A stretch of 26,809 nt of DNA. Source: Butyrivibrio sp. (GTDB lineage Bacteria > Bacillota_A > Clostridia > Lachnospirales > Lachnospiraceae). The notes beneath the pieces are model-generated. The model was not told the origin of the DNA and made no database searches. It was given only the letters and a program-made list of their open reading frames with translations. Numbering within the stretch: position 1 is the stretch's first letter; the number at the start of each line of letters is the position of its first letter. Both the position numbers and the translations under genes were made by a program. Where the stretch lies: NCBI RefSeq assembly GCF_024699075.1, contig NZ_JAILQF010000236.1:1-26809 (forward strand), read 5' to 3'. Positions 6,758 to 13,718 of the stretch are shown in pieces.

Positions 6758-7606
6758 ATGATCGAACTTGGACTTAGATTCCATGATTCTGCGGAAGTTC
6801 CCTTTGAAGAGAGACTTAAAAATATCAGAAATCAGGGTTTTTCCTGTGTGCATATTGCTCTTTCCAAAGTTAAGGATATTCCATCATCCGTAGAAGCACT
6901 TACTCCAGGCTATGCAATGTGGCTTAAGAAGAAGTTTGCAGCCGCAGATCTTGATGTTGCGGTAATCGGATGCTACAAGAATCTGGCTAATCCATCTAAG
7001 GATAAACTTAAGGCAATTCAGGAAGAATATATGGCAAATCTCAGATTTGCTTCAATTCTTGGAGCCGGAGTTGTGGGAACAGAAACAGGTATGCCTAATG
7101 AAGATTATCATTATGAACCTGAAGCAACCAAATCTGATGAGGCACTCAAAATATTTATTGATGGTCTAAAGCCTGTAGTTAAGTATGCTGAGAGCGTAGG
7201 TCAGATAATAGCGATTGAGCCTGTATGGCGTCATATTGTATCAACACCTGAAAGAGCAAGGATCGTACTTGATCAGATAGAATCACCAAATCTTCAGATC
7301 ATATTTGATCCAGTTAATCTTATATCACCATATGAGTACGATAAGAGAAATGAGACTATAGCAAGAACTATAGACATTCTTGGCAAAGATATTGCAATGA
7401 TCCATCTCAAAGACTGCAGACTTGATGCAAATGAAGTTAAATCTATGGGATGCGGACTTGGCGATATGGATTATTCTGAGATTGTCAAATTTGCTCTTAC
7501 AAGAAAAGATCATATTCATGCAACACTTGAAGATACGAAACCTGATAGTGCAGAAGTATCAAGAAGATGTATTGAAGGATATGAAAATAAGTTTTTGAAT
7601 AAATAA
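6758..7606 (+). CDS. Sugar (phosphate) isomerase/epimerase, AP-endonuclease-2-like TIM barrel
   Basis: Cytosolic (beta/alpha)8-barrel protein of 282 residues, from the family that includes xylulose/ribulose phosphate 3-epimerases, tagatose 3-epimerase and hydroxypyruvate isomerase. The four metal ligands expected for the family are visible: Glu154 (IAIEPV), Asp184 (IIFDPVN), His216 (MIHLKD) and Glu258 (ATLED). A metal-dependent ketose epimerase or aldose/ketose isomerase is therefore likely. The start at 6758 is set by AGGAG (6747-6751); an upstream in-frame TTG at 6695 lies inside a hairpin and has no ribosome site. It sits between the GH28 and kduI genes, so the substrate is probably a uronate or a keto-deoxy sugar acid of the same pathway. 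The exact reaction cannot be told from sequence. Confidence 0.75.
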   Translation: MIELGLRFHDSAEVPFEERLKNIRNQGFSCVHIALSKVKDIPSSVEALTPGYAMWLKKKFAAADLDVAVIGCYKNLANPSKDKLKAIQEEYMANLRFASILGAGVVGTETGMPNEDYHYEPEATKSDEALKIFIDGLKPVVKYAESVGQIIAIEPVWRHIVSTPERARIVLDQIESPNLQIIFDPVNLISPYEYDKRNETIARTIDILGKDIAMIHLKDCRLDANEVKSMGCGLGDMDYSEIVKFALTRKDHIHATLEDTKPDSAEVSRRCIEGYENKFLNK

Positions 7607-7684
7607 TTATCAGTTTAAGTATAGTATCGCAAAATAATATTTTTATTATAAAAAGTATTATCGGGTAAGGAGGTTTTACAAGAA

Positions 7685-8551
7685 ATGGAACTTAGAACAG
7701 CGGCATCACCAAGAGATGTCAAACATTACGACACAAAAAGACTCAGAGAAGAATTTCTCGTTGAAAAGGTATTCTTTGAAGATGAGATTAAGCTTGTATA
7801 CAGCCATATAGACCGTATCATTTTTGGCGGAGCAATGCCTGTAAACAAGGAGCTTAAGCTTGAAGCAGGTGACGAGCTTCGTGCTCAGTACTTCCTTGAG
7901 AGAAGAGAACTTGGAATCATCAACATCGGTGGTGACGGAACAGTTACAGCTGATGGAGAGGTTTATGAGATCGCAGCACGCGATGGAATGTACATCGGTA
8001 AGGGTACAAAGGATATCGTATTTGCATCAAAGGATGCATCTAATCCTGCAAAGTTCTATATGTGCTCAGGACCTGCACATATGACATATCCTACAAAGCG
8101 AATTCTTAAGGATTCTAAGGCTGAGAAAGAATATGATGTAGAGATCAAGGCTGAGAACAAGAAGGAACTTGGAACAATGGAAGATGCCAACCATCGTACA
8201 ATCAACAAGTACATCCTTCCGGGTCAGGTTGAGTCCTGCCAGCTTGAAATGGGTATGACACACCTTGAGCCAGGTAGTGTTTGGAATACAATGCCTTGTC
8301 ATACACATGACCGTCGTATGGAAGTATATCTTTACTTCGATATGCCTGAAGATGCATTTGTAACACACTATATGGGTGAACCTCAGGAGACAAGACATAT
8401 CATCATGCGTAATGAGCAGGCTGTAATATCACCAAGCTGGTCAATTCATGCAGGATCAGGTTCAAGAAACTACACCTTCATCTGGGGAATGGTTGGAGAA
8501 AATCAGGACTTCGACGATATGGATGAAGTAAGAATGCAGGATCTTCTGTAA
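7685..8551 (+). CDS. kduI: 5-dehydro-4-deoxy-D-glucuronate isomerase
   Basis: Converts 4-deoxy-L-threo-5-hexosulose uronate, the spontaneous product of unsaturated galacturonate, to 3-deoxy-D-glycero-2,5-hexodiulosonate. It is a cupin-fold enzyme of 288 residues against 278 in E. coli. The zinc site is intact: His206, His208 and Glu213 in [11 protein letters not shown], and His255 in SWSIHAG, a constant offset of 10 from the E. coli ligands 196/198/203/245. Ribosome site AAGGAGG (7667-7673). It is followed by the dehydrogenase for the next step. A second, unrelated isomerase able to catalyse the same step is encoded at 9655. Identification is secure from length, motif and context. Confidence 0.96.
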   Translation: MELRTAASPRDVKHYDTKRLREEFLVEKVFFEDEIKLVYSHIDRIIFGGAMPVNKELKLEAGDELRAQYFLERRELGIINIGGDGTVTADGEVYEIAARDGMYIGKGTKDIVFASKDASNPAKFYMCSGPAHMTYPTKRILKDSKAEKEYDVEIKAENKKELGTMEDANHRTINKYILPGQVESCQLEMGMTHLEPGSVWNTMPCHTHDRRMEVYLYFDMPEDAFVTHYMGEPQETRHIIMRNEQAVISPSWSIHAGSGSRNYTFIWGMVGENQDFDDMDEVRMQDLL

Positions 8552-8686
8552 TCGTCATATATCAAATGTATATAACTCCTATCTTTAAATAAAGGTGGGA
8601 AAAGAAAATGAATAAATAGGGAAGTTCTTTGTGCCTATTAAAATAAACTAACATAAATAGTACATATCAAAACGGAGGAAAAAATT

Positions 8687-9556
8687 ATGAGTAACATTCT
8701 TGACAAGTTCTCTCTTAAGGGAAAGGTTGCATGGATCACAGGCGCTTCATATGGTCTTGGTCTTGCTTATGCTAAAGCTTATGCTGAGGCAGGTGCTAAA
8801 ATCGTATTCAACGATATCAAACAGGAGCTTGTAGACAGAGGATATGAAGAATACAAGAAGCTTGGTATCGAAGTATACGGCGCAGTATGTGACGTTACTA
8901 ACGAAGAGCAGGTTCAGAAGTTCGTAGCTGATGTTAAGGAGAAGGTTGGTTCAATCGATATCCTTGTTAACAATGCTGGTATCATCAAGAGAATCCCTAT
9001 GCACGAGATGAGCATTGGCGAGTGGAACGCTGTTATCAACGTAGACCTTACAGGTCCATTCATCTGCTCTAAGGCAGTTCTTCCTGATATGATGGAGAAG
9101 AAGTCAGGTAAGATCATCAATGCATGTTCAATGATGTCAGAGTTTGGCCGTGAGACAGTTTCAGCTTATGCTGCAGCTAAGGGCGGTCTTAAGATGCTCA
9201 CAAGAAACATCTGTTCTGAGTATGGTCAGTACAACATCCAGTGTAATGCAATCGGACCTGGTTACATTGCAACTCCTCAGACAGCTCCTCTTCGTGAGAA
9301 ACAGGCTGATGGATCAATGGCTCCATTCGATCGTTTCATCCGTAGTAAGACACCTGCACAGAGATGGGGACACACAGAAGATCTTATGGGACTTGCAGTA
9401 TTCCTTGCTTCTCCTGCTTCTGATTTCATCAATGGTCAGGTTGTATATATTGATGGTGGTATCTCTGCTTACATCGGACAGGATCCTGCAAACCTTGACG
9501 AATCAAAGTTTGCTGATGAAGTAGAAGAGCAGCCAGATGTAAAGGTTAATGACTGA
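8687..9556 (+). CDS. kduD: SDR dehydrogenase, KduD/DhuD type (gluconate 5-dehydrogenase-like)
   Basis: Predicted to reduce 3-deoxy-D-glycero-2,5-hexodiulosonate to 2-keto-3-deoxygluconate with NAD(P)H. Classical short-chain dehydrogenase: TGASYGLG cofactor loop (residues 18-25), NNAG (95-98), catalytic Ser148, Tyr161 and Lys165 (YAAAK), and PG in the IGPGYI segment. At 289 residues it is longer than E. coli KduD (253), with an acidic tail of about 30 residues after the conserved IDGG. Such longer forms are often annotated gluconate 5-dehydrogenase and include streptococcal DhuD, which pairs with the RpiB-type isomerase DhuI. The next gene here is that kind of isomerase. Ribosome site GGAGG (8674-8678). 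The 135-nt gap before it contains only a weak hairpin (8615-8639). Confidence 0.87.
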   Translation: MSNILDKFSLKGKVAWITGASYGLGLAYAKAYAEAGAKIVFNDIKQELVDRGYEEYKKLGIEVYGAVCDVTNEEQVQKFVADVKEKVGSIDILVNNAGIIKRIPMHEMSIGEWNAVINVDLTGPFICSKAVLPDMMEKKSGKIINACSMMSEFGRETVSAYAAAKGGLKMLTRNICSEYGQYNIQCNAIGPGYIATPQTAPLREKQADGSMAPFDRFIRSKTPAQRWGHTEDLMGLAVFLASPASDFINGQVVYIDGGISAYIGQDPANLDESKFADEVEEQPDVKVND

Positions 9557-9598
9557 TCTAAGTAAAATGACGTAATAGTCTAAAGAAATAGTACATCA

Positions 9599-9633
9599 CA
9601 GGCGGACTGGTTTTAAGTTCGCCTGCTTTGTTT
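9599..9633 (+). terminator. Intraoperon hairpin with T-rich tail
   Basis: CAGGCGGAC (9599-9607) pairs with GTTCGCCTG (9617-9625), nine pairs with one G-U, followed by CTTTGTTT. The tail is poor, so it probably attenuates rather than stops transcription between the dehydrogenase and the RpiB-like gene. Confidence 0.5.
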
Positions 9634-9654
9634 AAAACAAATTGGAGGGTAAAT

Positions 9655-10299
9655 ATGAAGATCGCACTTATAAACGAGAATTCACAGGCAGCCAAGAATG
9701 CAGTTATTTATAATGCACTTAAGAAGGTTGCTGACAGCAAGGGTTTTGAAGTAGTTAATTACGGTATGTACTCAGCTGATGATGCAGCTCAGCTTACATA
9801 TGTACAGAATGGTATTCTTGCTGCAACACTTTTAAACAGTGGCGCTGCAGATTTCGTAGTAACAGGATGTGGAACAGGTGAAGGAGCAATGCTTGCACTT
9901 AATTCATTCCCTGGTGTTATCTGCGGACATGTTGAGACACCTCTTGATGCATACACATTTGCACAGATCAATGATGGTAATGCTGTATCACTTCCATTTG
10001 CTCTTGGATTTGGCTGGGGCGGAGATCTTAACCTTGAATATATCTTTGAAAAGCTCTGGTCAGAGCCATTTGGTGGCGGATATCCTAAGGAAAGAGTAGT
10101 ACCTGAGCAGAGAAATAAGAAGATCCTTGATGAAGTTAAGAAAGTAACTTATGTTCAGGATATGTCAGTTATCCTTAAAGGTCTTGATCAGGAACTTGTA
10201 AAGGGAGCTTTTGCAGGTGAGAAGTTTGCAGAGAACTTCTTCAAAGATTGCAAGGATGAGAAGATCGCAGCAACAGTTAAAGAGATAATTGGCTGCTGA
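9655..10299 (+). CDS. RpiB/LacA-family isomerase, DhuI-like
   Basis: A 214-residue cytosolic protein of the RpiB/LacA/LacB fold. The family active-site segment GCGTGEGAML (residues 71-80) carries Cys72 at the position of the catalytic base of RpiB. It is longer than true RpiB (about 150 aa), with roughly 60 extra C-terminal residues. This size and its place beside a KduD/DhuD-type dehydrogenase match streptococcal DhuI, which isomerises 4-deoxy-L-threo-5-hexosulose uronate and is non-homologous to KduI. The start at 9655 has GGAGGG five nt upstream; an in-frame start at 9628 adds nine residues without a ribosome site. An alternative is isomerisation of another uronate or ribose 5-phosphate. 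A terminator follows at 10338. Confidence 0.78.
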   Translation: MKIALINENSQAAKNAVIYNALKKVADSKGFEVVNYGMYSADDAAQLTYVQNGILAATLLNSGAADFVVTGCGTGEGAMLALNSFPGVICGHVETPLDAYTFAQINDGNAVSLPFALGFGWGGDLNLEYIFEKLWSEPFGGGYPKERVVPEQRNKKILDEVKKVTYVQDMSVILKGLDQELVKGAFAGEKFAENFFKDCKDEKIAATVKEIIGC

Positions 10300-10337
10300 T
10301 AATATAGAACCGGTAAACTTAAAACAGTGACTGATAA

Positions 10338-10370
10338 TTCCCGGCCTTAATCCGGCCGGGAAATTATTTG
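10338..10370 (+). terminator. GC-rich hairpin terminator after the RpiB-like gene
   Basis: Perfect 9-bp stem TTCCCGGCC (10338-10346) / GGCCGGGAA (10354-10362) with a 7-nt loop, followed by ATTATTTG. The T-run is interrupted, so read-through into the esterase gene 39 nt further on is plausible; no separate esterase promoter was found. Confidence 0.7.
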
Positions 10371-10408
10371 ATATTTATAACAGTACAGCCGGACAATAAG
10401 GAGTAGAG

Positions 10409-11920
10409 TTGACTAAGGAATATAAATCAACCTTATGGGTTGTCGGAGATAGTACGGTTTCAAGCTTCAATGATAAATACTATATGCCAAGAGTAGGCTG
10501 GGGAGCTGCACTATATCTGTATTTTAAAGATGATCTGAGGATCATGAATCTTGCAATATCAGGTACCAGCTCCAAGAGCTTTAGAGTAACCGATAATTAC
10601 AGGACTTTTATAGATGGTATAACCGAGGGCGATTTTCTTATTATAGGCTTTGGCCACAATGATGAGAAAAGAGGAGATGCGACATTTACATCAGCAAGTG
10701 GTGATAAGAATACAGGAGGATCTTTTGCCAACAGTTTATACGAATACTATATTAAACCTGCAAATGATAAAGGTGCGTCAGTGGTACTTGCTACTCCTAT
10801 TGCAAGAAGAGATAAAACTTGTAAATATGAAGATGACTTCGTTCATGTAACATCTGACGGTGACTATGCCAAGGCAGTAAGGGATCTTGGCGGAGACCTT
10901 GGGATTCCTGTATGTGACCTTACAAGACAGACAGTTGACATAGCACTTAAAGTAGACAGGGATGATGATCCTATTAATGATACCTTGATGATGCATGCAA
11001 GAACGGGATCCAGAGAGATATGCGTGGATGAGACTCATACAAGTTTGTACGGAGCAGCTGTTAATGCCTATCTTGTTGCAAATGATATAAAGAAAAGCTC
11101 ATCGCTTCTTTCATCATATCTTAAGGACGAGTATTCAGATCCTATAGATAATGCCGGATACTGGGTAGATAAGTCTATCAATAAAGAGTATAAGGATCCT
11201 GTGTATGTACGACCTGACAAGGGAAGCAGTTACTGGCCCAAAGCATATGATACAAATGGTAATGTATGGTATGGAACCTGCTTTGGAGACTTAAGCGGAA
11301 CTGTTAGAGACAACAAAGATTTTACATTAAAAAATGAAGATGGAAGATTTTTCATCTCTGCCGGTAATACCAGGAATAATGGCAAGATATCAAGTAAATC
11401 AGACGGTATCGCGATGTATTATGTCAGAGTTCCTGTTTCAAAGAGCTTTAGATTAAGTGCTGATATAACGCTTGAAAGCTTTAATAAAGCAGGTGGGCCG
11501 AGCGATTTTACTGCATATGGCCTTATGGTAAGAGATGATATTTATATAGATCAGGTTACTGGAGAACTGCTTGGAGACTATGTTTGCGCAGGAGTACTTT
11601 TCAATTCATTATATCCATTGGGAAGTAATACCTTTGCAAGGAAAAGCGGAGAGCTTGACGTAGAAGGTGGAAAGCTTAACAAAGAGCCTTCAGCAGGTGA
11701 TACAAGACATATGATAATTGAGTCTACAAGAGACGGCTATAAAGCACAGATTGAAGGCTATGAAGCAGTAACAGCCGGCTATGACTATACGCTTACAGCC
11801 GTTGACCCGGAATATGTCTATGTTGGAATATTTGCTGCAAGAGCTATTGCTATAAGTGCAGACAATGTATGCCTCGAAATTGACGACAAGATATGTAAAG
11901 ATCATGACTGTTATAGGTAA
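10409..11920 (+). CDS. SGNH/GDSL esterase with C-terminal beta-rich domain (pectin acetylesterase-like)
   Basis: Likely removes acetyl groups from pectic oligosaccharides, like rhamnogalacturonan acetylesterases. Residues 1-230 form the SGNH hydrolase: GDST with Ser15, Gly52 in SGTSSKS, GHND (Asn84), and D207-E-T-H210, giving a complete Ser/Asp/His triad and oxyanion pair. Residues 250-503 form a second, beta-rich domain with WYGTCFGD and YVGIFAARA segments; it looks like a concanavalin-type sandwich, perhaps carbohydrate binding. There is no signal peptide, so the protein is predicted cytosolic. The start codon is TTG, chosen because AAGGAG (10398-10403) lies five nt upstream and the GDS block begins at the usual distance. 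At 503 residues it is about twice the length of single-domain family members. Confidence 0.85.
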   Translation: MTKEYKSTLWVVGDSTVSSFNDKYYMPRVGWGAALYLYFKDDLRIMNLAISGTSSKSFRVTDNYRTFIDGITEGDFLIIGFGHNDEKRGDATFTSASGDKNTGGSFANSLYEYYIKPANDKGASVVLATPIARRDKTCKYEDDFVHVTSDGDYAKAVRDLGGDLGIPVCDLTRQTVDIALKVDRDDDPINDTLMMHARTGSREICVDETHTSLYGAAVNAYLVANDIKKSSSLLSSYLKDEYSDPIDNAGYWVDKSINKEYKDPVYVRPDKGSSYWPKAYDTNGNVWYGTCFGDLSGTVRDNKDFTLKNEDGRFFISAGNTRNNGKISSKSDGIAMYYVRVPVSKSFRLSADITLESFNKAGGPSDFTAYGLMVRDDIYIDQVTGELLGDYVCAGVLFNSLYPLGSNTFARKSGELDVEGGKLNKEPSAGDTRHMIIESTRDGYKAQIEGYEAVTAGYDYTLTAVDPEYVYVGIFAARAIAISADNVCLEIDDKICKDHDCYR

Positions 11921-11993
11921 ATATATTTTAAAAATATATAAAAGATATGGACGAATAGAATACTGATACAACGTCCTATAGGAAAGGAATAAT

Positions 11994-12425
11994 ATGTCAG
12001 AGATTAAAAAAGATGTAAACTGTGGTTATTGTATGAGAGATGAGCACCTTGATGCTTTCGGAATCTATATTTGTGATCTTTCCGTAAGCTCACTTATTCT
12101 TTTTAAGGAGCAGAGCCATCCCGGCCGCTGCATAGTAGCATACAAGGATCATGTAAGTGAGATGGTTGATATTTCAGATGAAGACAGAACAGCATTTTTT
12201 GCTGATGTAAACAGAGCTTCAAAGGCTATCCATAAAGCCTTTAATCCTGATAAGGTCAACTACGGTGCATATGCTGATACAGGCTGTCACCTTCACATGC
12301 ACCTTGTTCCCAAGTACAAGGATGAATTTGAATGGAATACAACTTTTGAGATGAATCCTCAGAAGAAATTCCTTACAGATGATGAATACAAAGAAATGAT
12401 CGAGAAGATCAAAGCTGCACTGTAA
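11994..12425 (+). CDS. HIT-family nucleotide hydrolase/transferase
   Basis: A 143-residue cytosolic histidine-triad protein. The triad HLHMHLV (His99, His101, His103) is exact, so nucleotidyl hydrolase activity on a nucleoside phosphoramidate, Ap4A-like or sugar-nucleotide substrate is likely. An N-terminal CGYC (Cys10, Cys13) suggests a structural metal site as in some bacterial HIT proteins. Ribosome site GGAAAGGA ends four nt before the ATG. It is the last gene on the plus strand before a bidirectional terminator. No pathway role in uronate use is established for HIT proteins; it may simply ride in the operon. A GGACG/CGTCC inverted repeat lies upstream at 11949-11976. Confidence 0.88.
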   Translation: MSEIKKDVNCGYCMRDEHLDAFGIYICDLSVSSLILFKEQSHPGRCIVAYKDHVSEMVDISDEDRTAFFADVNRASKAIHKAFNPDKVNYGAYADTGCHLHMHLVPKYKDEFEWNTTFEMNPQKKFLTDDEYKEMIEKIKAAL

Positions 12426-12429
12426 AAAC

Positions 12430-12469
12430 TTGTCGCACAGAACATCAAAGCTCTGTGCGACAAATTTTT
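12430..12469. terminator. Bidirectional terminator between convergent operons
   Basis: Perfect 12-bp stem TTGTCGCACAGA (12430-12441) / TCTGTGCGACAA (12452-12463) with a 10-nt loop. ATTTTTT follows on the plus strand. On the minus strand GTTTTT follows, so it can end both the HIT and the kdgK transcripts. Confidence 0.93.
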
Positions 12470-12507
12470 TAACCAAATATAAAATTGAGGGTAAATTTAT
12501 ATCAAAC

Positions 12508-13593
12508 TTAACGTTTAATATCGTAGTTCATATTCATCATATTTCTTATTGTGTCAGCATTATCTGTTATGTTGGCATCGCCTCTTATAGTATGCTTGAT
12601 AACTGATGATGCAACTGCGAAGTTGATCATCTCATCTGCATCATATCCCTTCATCATTGCATAGATAAGTCCGCTTGCAAATGCGTCACCGCCACCTACT
12701 CTGTCTAGAATATTAAAGGTGAAGAGCTTTGATTCTGTAGTCTCGCCGTTATACCACATGTAAGCCTTTAAGCTGTTCTCAGAACCTGAGTGGGCATAAC
12801 GAACATGTCTTGCGATACATTTGATGTTAGGATACTTTTCTACAAAATGTCTGAATATCTGATCCTGTTCTTTGAAAGAAGGCTGGAGCGGAACTCCATC
12901 TTTCCAGTCGCCCTTATTATGATCTTCATCATCTTTATAAAGGTGATATGGTTCAATTCCAAACAATACGTCAACATATGGAAGACACAGCGTACAGAAA
13001 TCTCTTGCTTCTTCCCAGGTCCAAAGTGTTGAACGAAAGTTTCCATCAAAACTTACTGTGATATTCTTTTCTTTGGCTACCTTAAGGCAGCTTAAGATAA
13101 AATCACCGCAGCTTTTAGAAAGAGCAGGAGTTATTCCTGATAAATGAAGCCAGTCAAAATCATTAAGCAGTGCATCTATATCGACTTTACTAAAATCATA
13201 CTCACTAAATGCAGAATGTTTACGATCATATATTACCTGACTTGGTCTTATTCCGTATCCTGTTTCCAGATAGTAAGTACCAAGCCTGTGTGTTGGTGTC
13301 TCCAAAGGAGTTGTCAGGATTATAGGAGTGCAGTGTACGTCGTTACTCCTTAACATTCTGACCGCTGATTTACCAAGACTATTATCAGGTACTACTGTAA
13401 AAAATGTCGAATCGATTCCCAGATTTGCAAGTGCCAGTGCAATATTAGCTTCGCTTCCGCCATAGCTTGCATCGAAGCTTGTAGCAACTCTTATCTTGTC
13501 ATAGTTAGGAGGTGTAAGGCGGAGCATAACTTCGCCTATTGTTATAAATTTAGGGGAATCAATATTTCTTAAAAGCGGATTACTGTGTTCCAT
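12508..13593 (-). CDS. kdgK: 2-keto-3-deoxygluconate kinase
   Basis: Phosphorylates 2-keto-3-deoxygluconate, the point where the unsaturated (KduI/KduD) and saturated (UxaB/UxaA) branches meet, giving KDPG for an aldolase not in this window. PfkB/ribokinase fold, 361 residues. The substrate loop GGSEAN is at 45-50, the KDG-kinase segment DGNFRSTLW at 183-191, and the catalytic loop DRVGGGDAF at 297-305 with catalytic base Asp303. The usual DTxGAGD is changed to DRVGGGD, a variant seen in KDG kinases. Ribosome site AAGGA seven nt upstream. It is the last gene of the minus-strand group uxaA-uxaB-kdgK; a 16-bp hairpin lies 31 nt before its start. Confidence 0.93.
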   Translation of the reverse strand: MEHSNPLLRNIDSPKFITIGEVMLRLTPPNYDKIRVATSFDASYGGSEANIALALANLGIDSTFFTVVPDNSLGKSAVRMLRSNDVHCTPIILTTPLETPTHRLGTYYLETGYGIRPSQVIYDRKHSAFSEYDFSKVDIDALLNDFDWLHLSGITPALSKSCGDFILSCLKVAKEKNITVSFDGNFRSTLWTWEEARDFCTLCLPYVDVLFGIEPYHLYKDDEDHNKGDWKDGVPLQPSFKEQDQIFRHFVEKYPNIKCIARHVRYAHSGSENSLKAYMWYNGETTESKLFTFNILDRVGGGDAFASGLIYAMMKGYDADEMINFAVASSVIKHTIRGDANITDNADTIRNMMNMNYDIKR

Positions 13594-13623
13594 GTTTGTC
13601 CTTACATTCTTTGTGAAAAGAGT

Positions 13624-13664
13624 TAAGGAGATTAAAATTTATATCCGTAATTTTAATCTCCTTA
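13624..13664 (-). terminator. 16-bp intercistronic hairpin between uxaB and kdgK
   Basis: TAAGGAGATTAAAATT (13624-13639) and AATTTTAATCTCCTTA (13649-13664) are perfect complements with a 9-nt loop. On the minus strand it follows uxaB and is trailed by a T-rich but broken run (AACTCTTTTC). It is either a leaky terminator or an mRNA-stabilising stem that sets the kdgK level. Confidence 0.6.
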
Positions 13665-13718
13665 TTATGTTTACGCCGCAAATAAATGATCAAATATTAA
13701 CTTTGATTTATGAATAGT

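Noticed and set aside
8608..8619. Three-codon mini-ORF (ATG AAT AAA TAG) after a GGTGGGA ribosome-like site
   Set aside because: Too short for evidence of translation; probably chance in an AT-rich gap, although a leader role cannot be excluded.
11949..11976. GGACG/CGTCC inverted repeat before the HIT gene as a terminator or riboswitch
   Set aside because: Five pairs with an 18-nt loop and no T-run; too weak to call.
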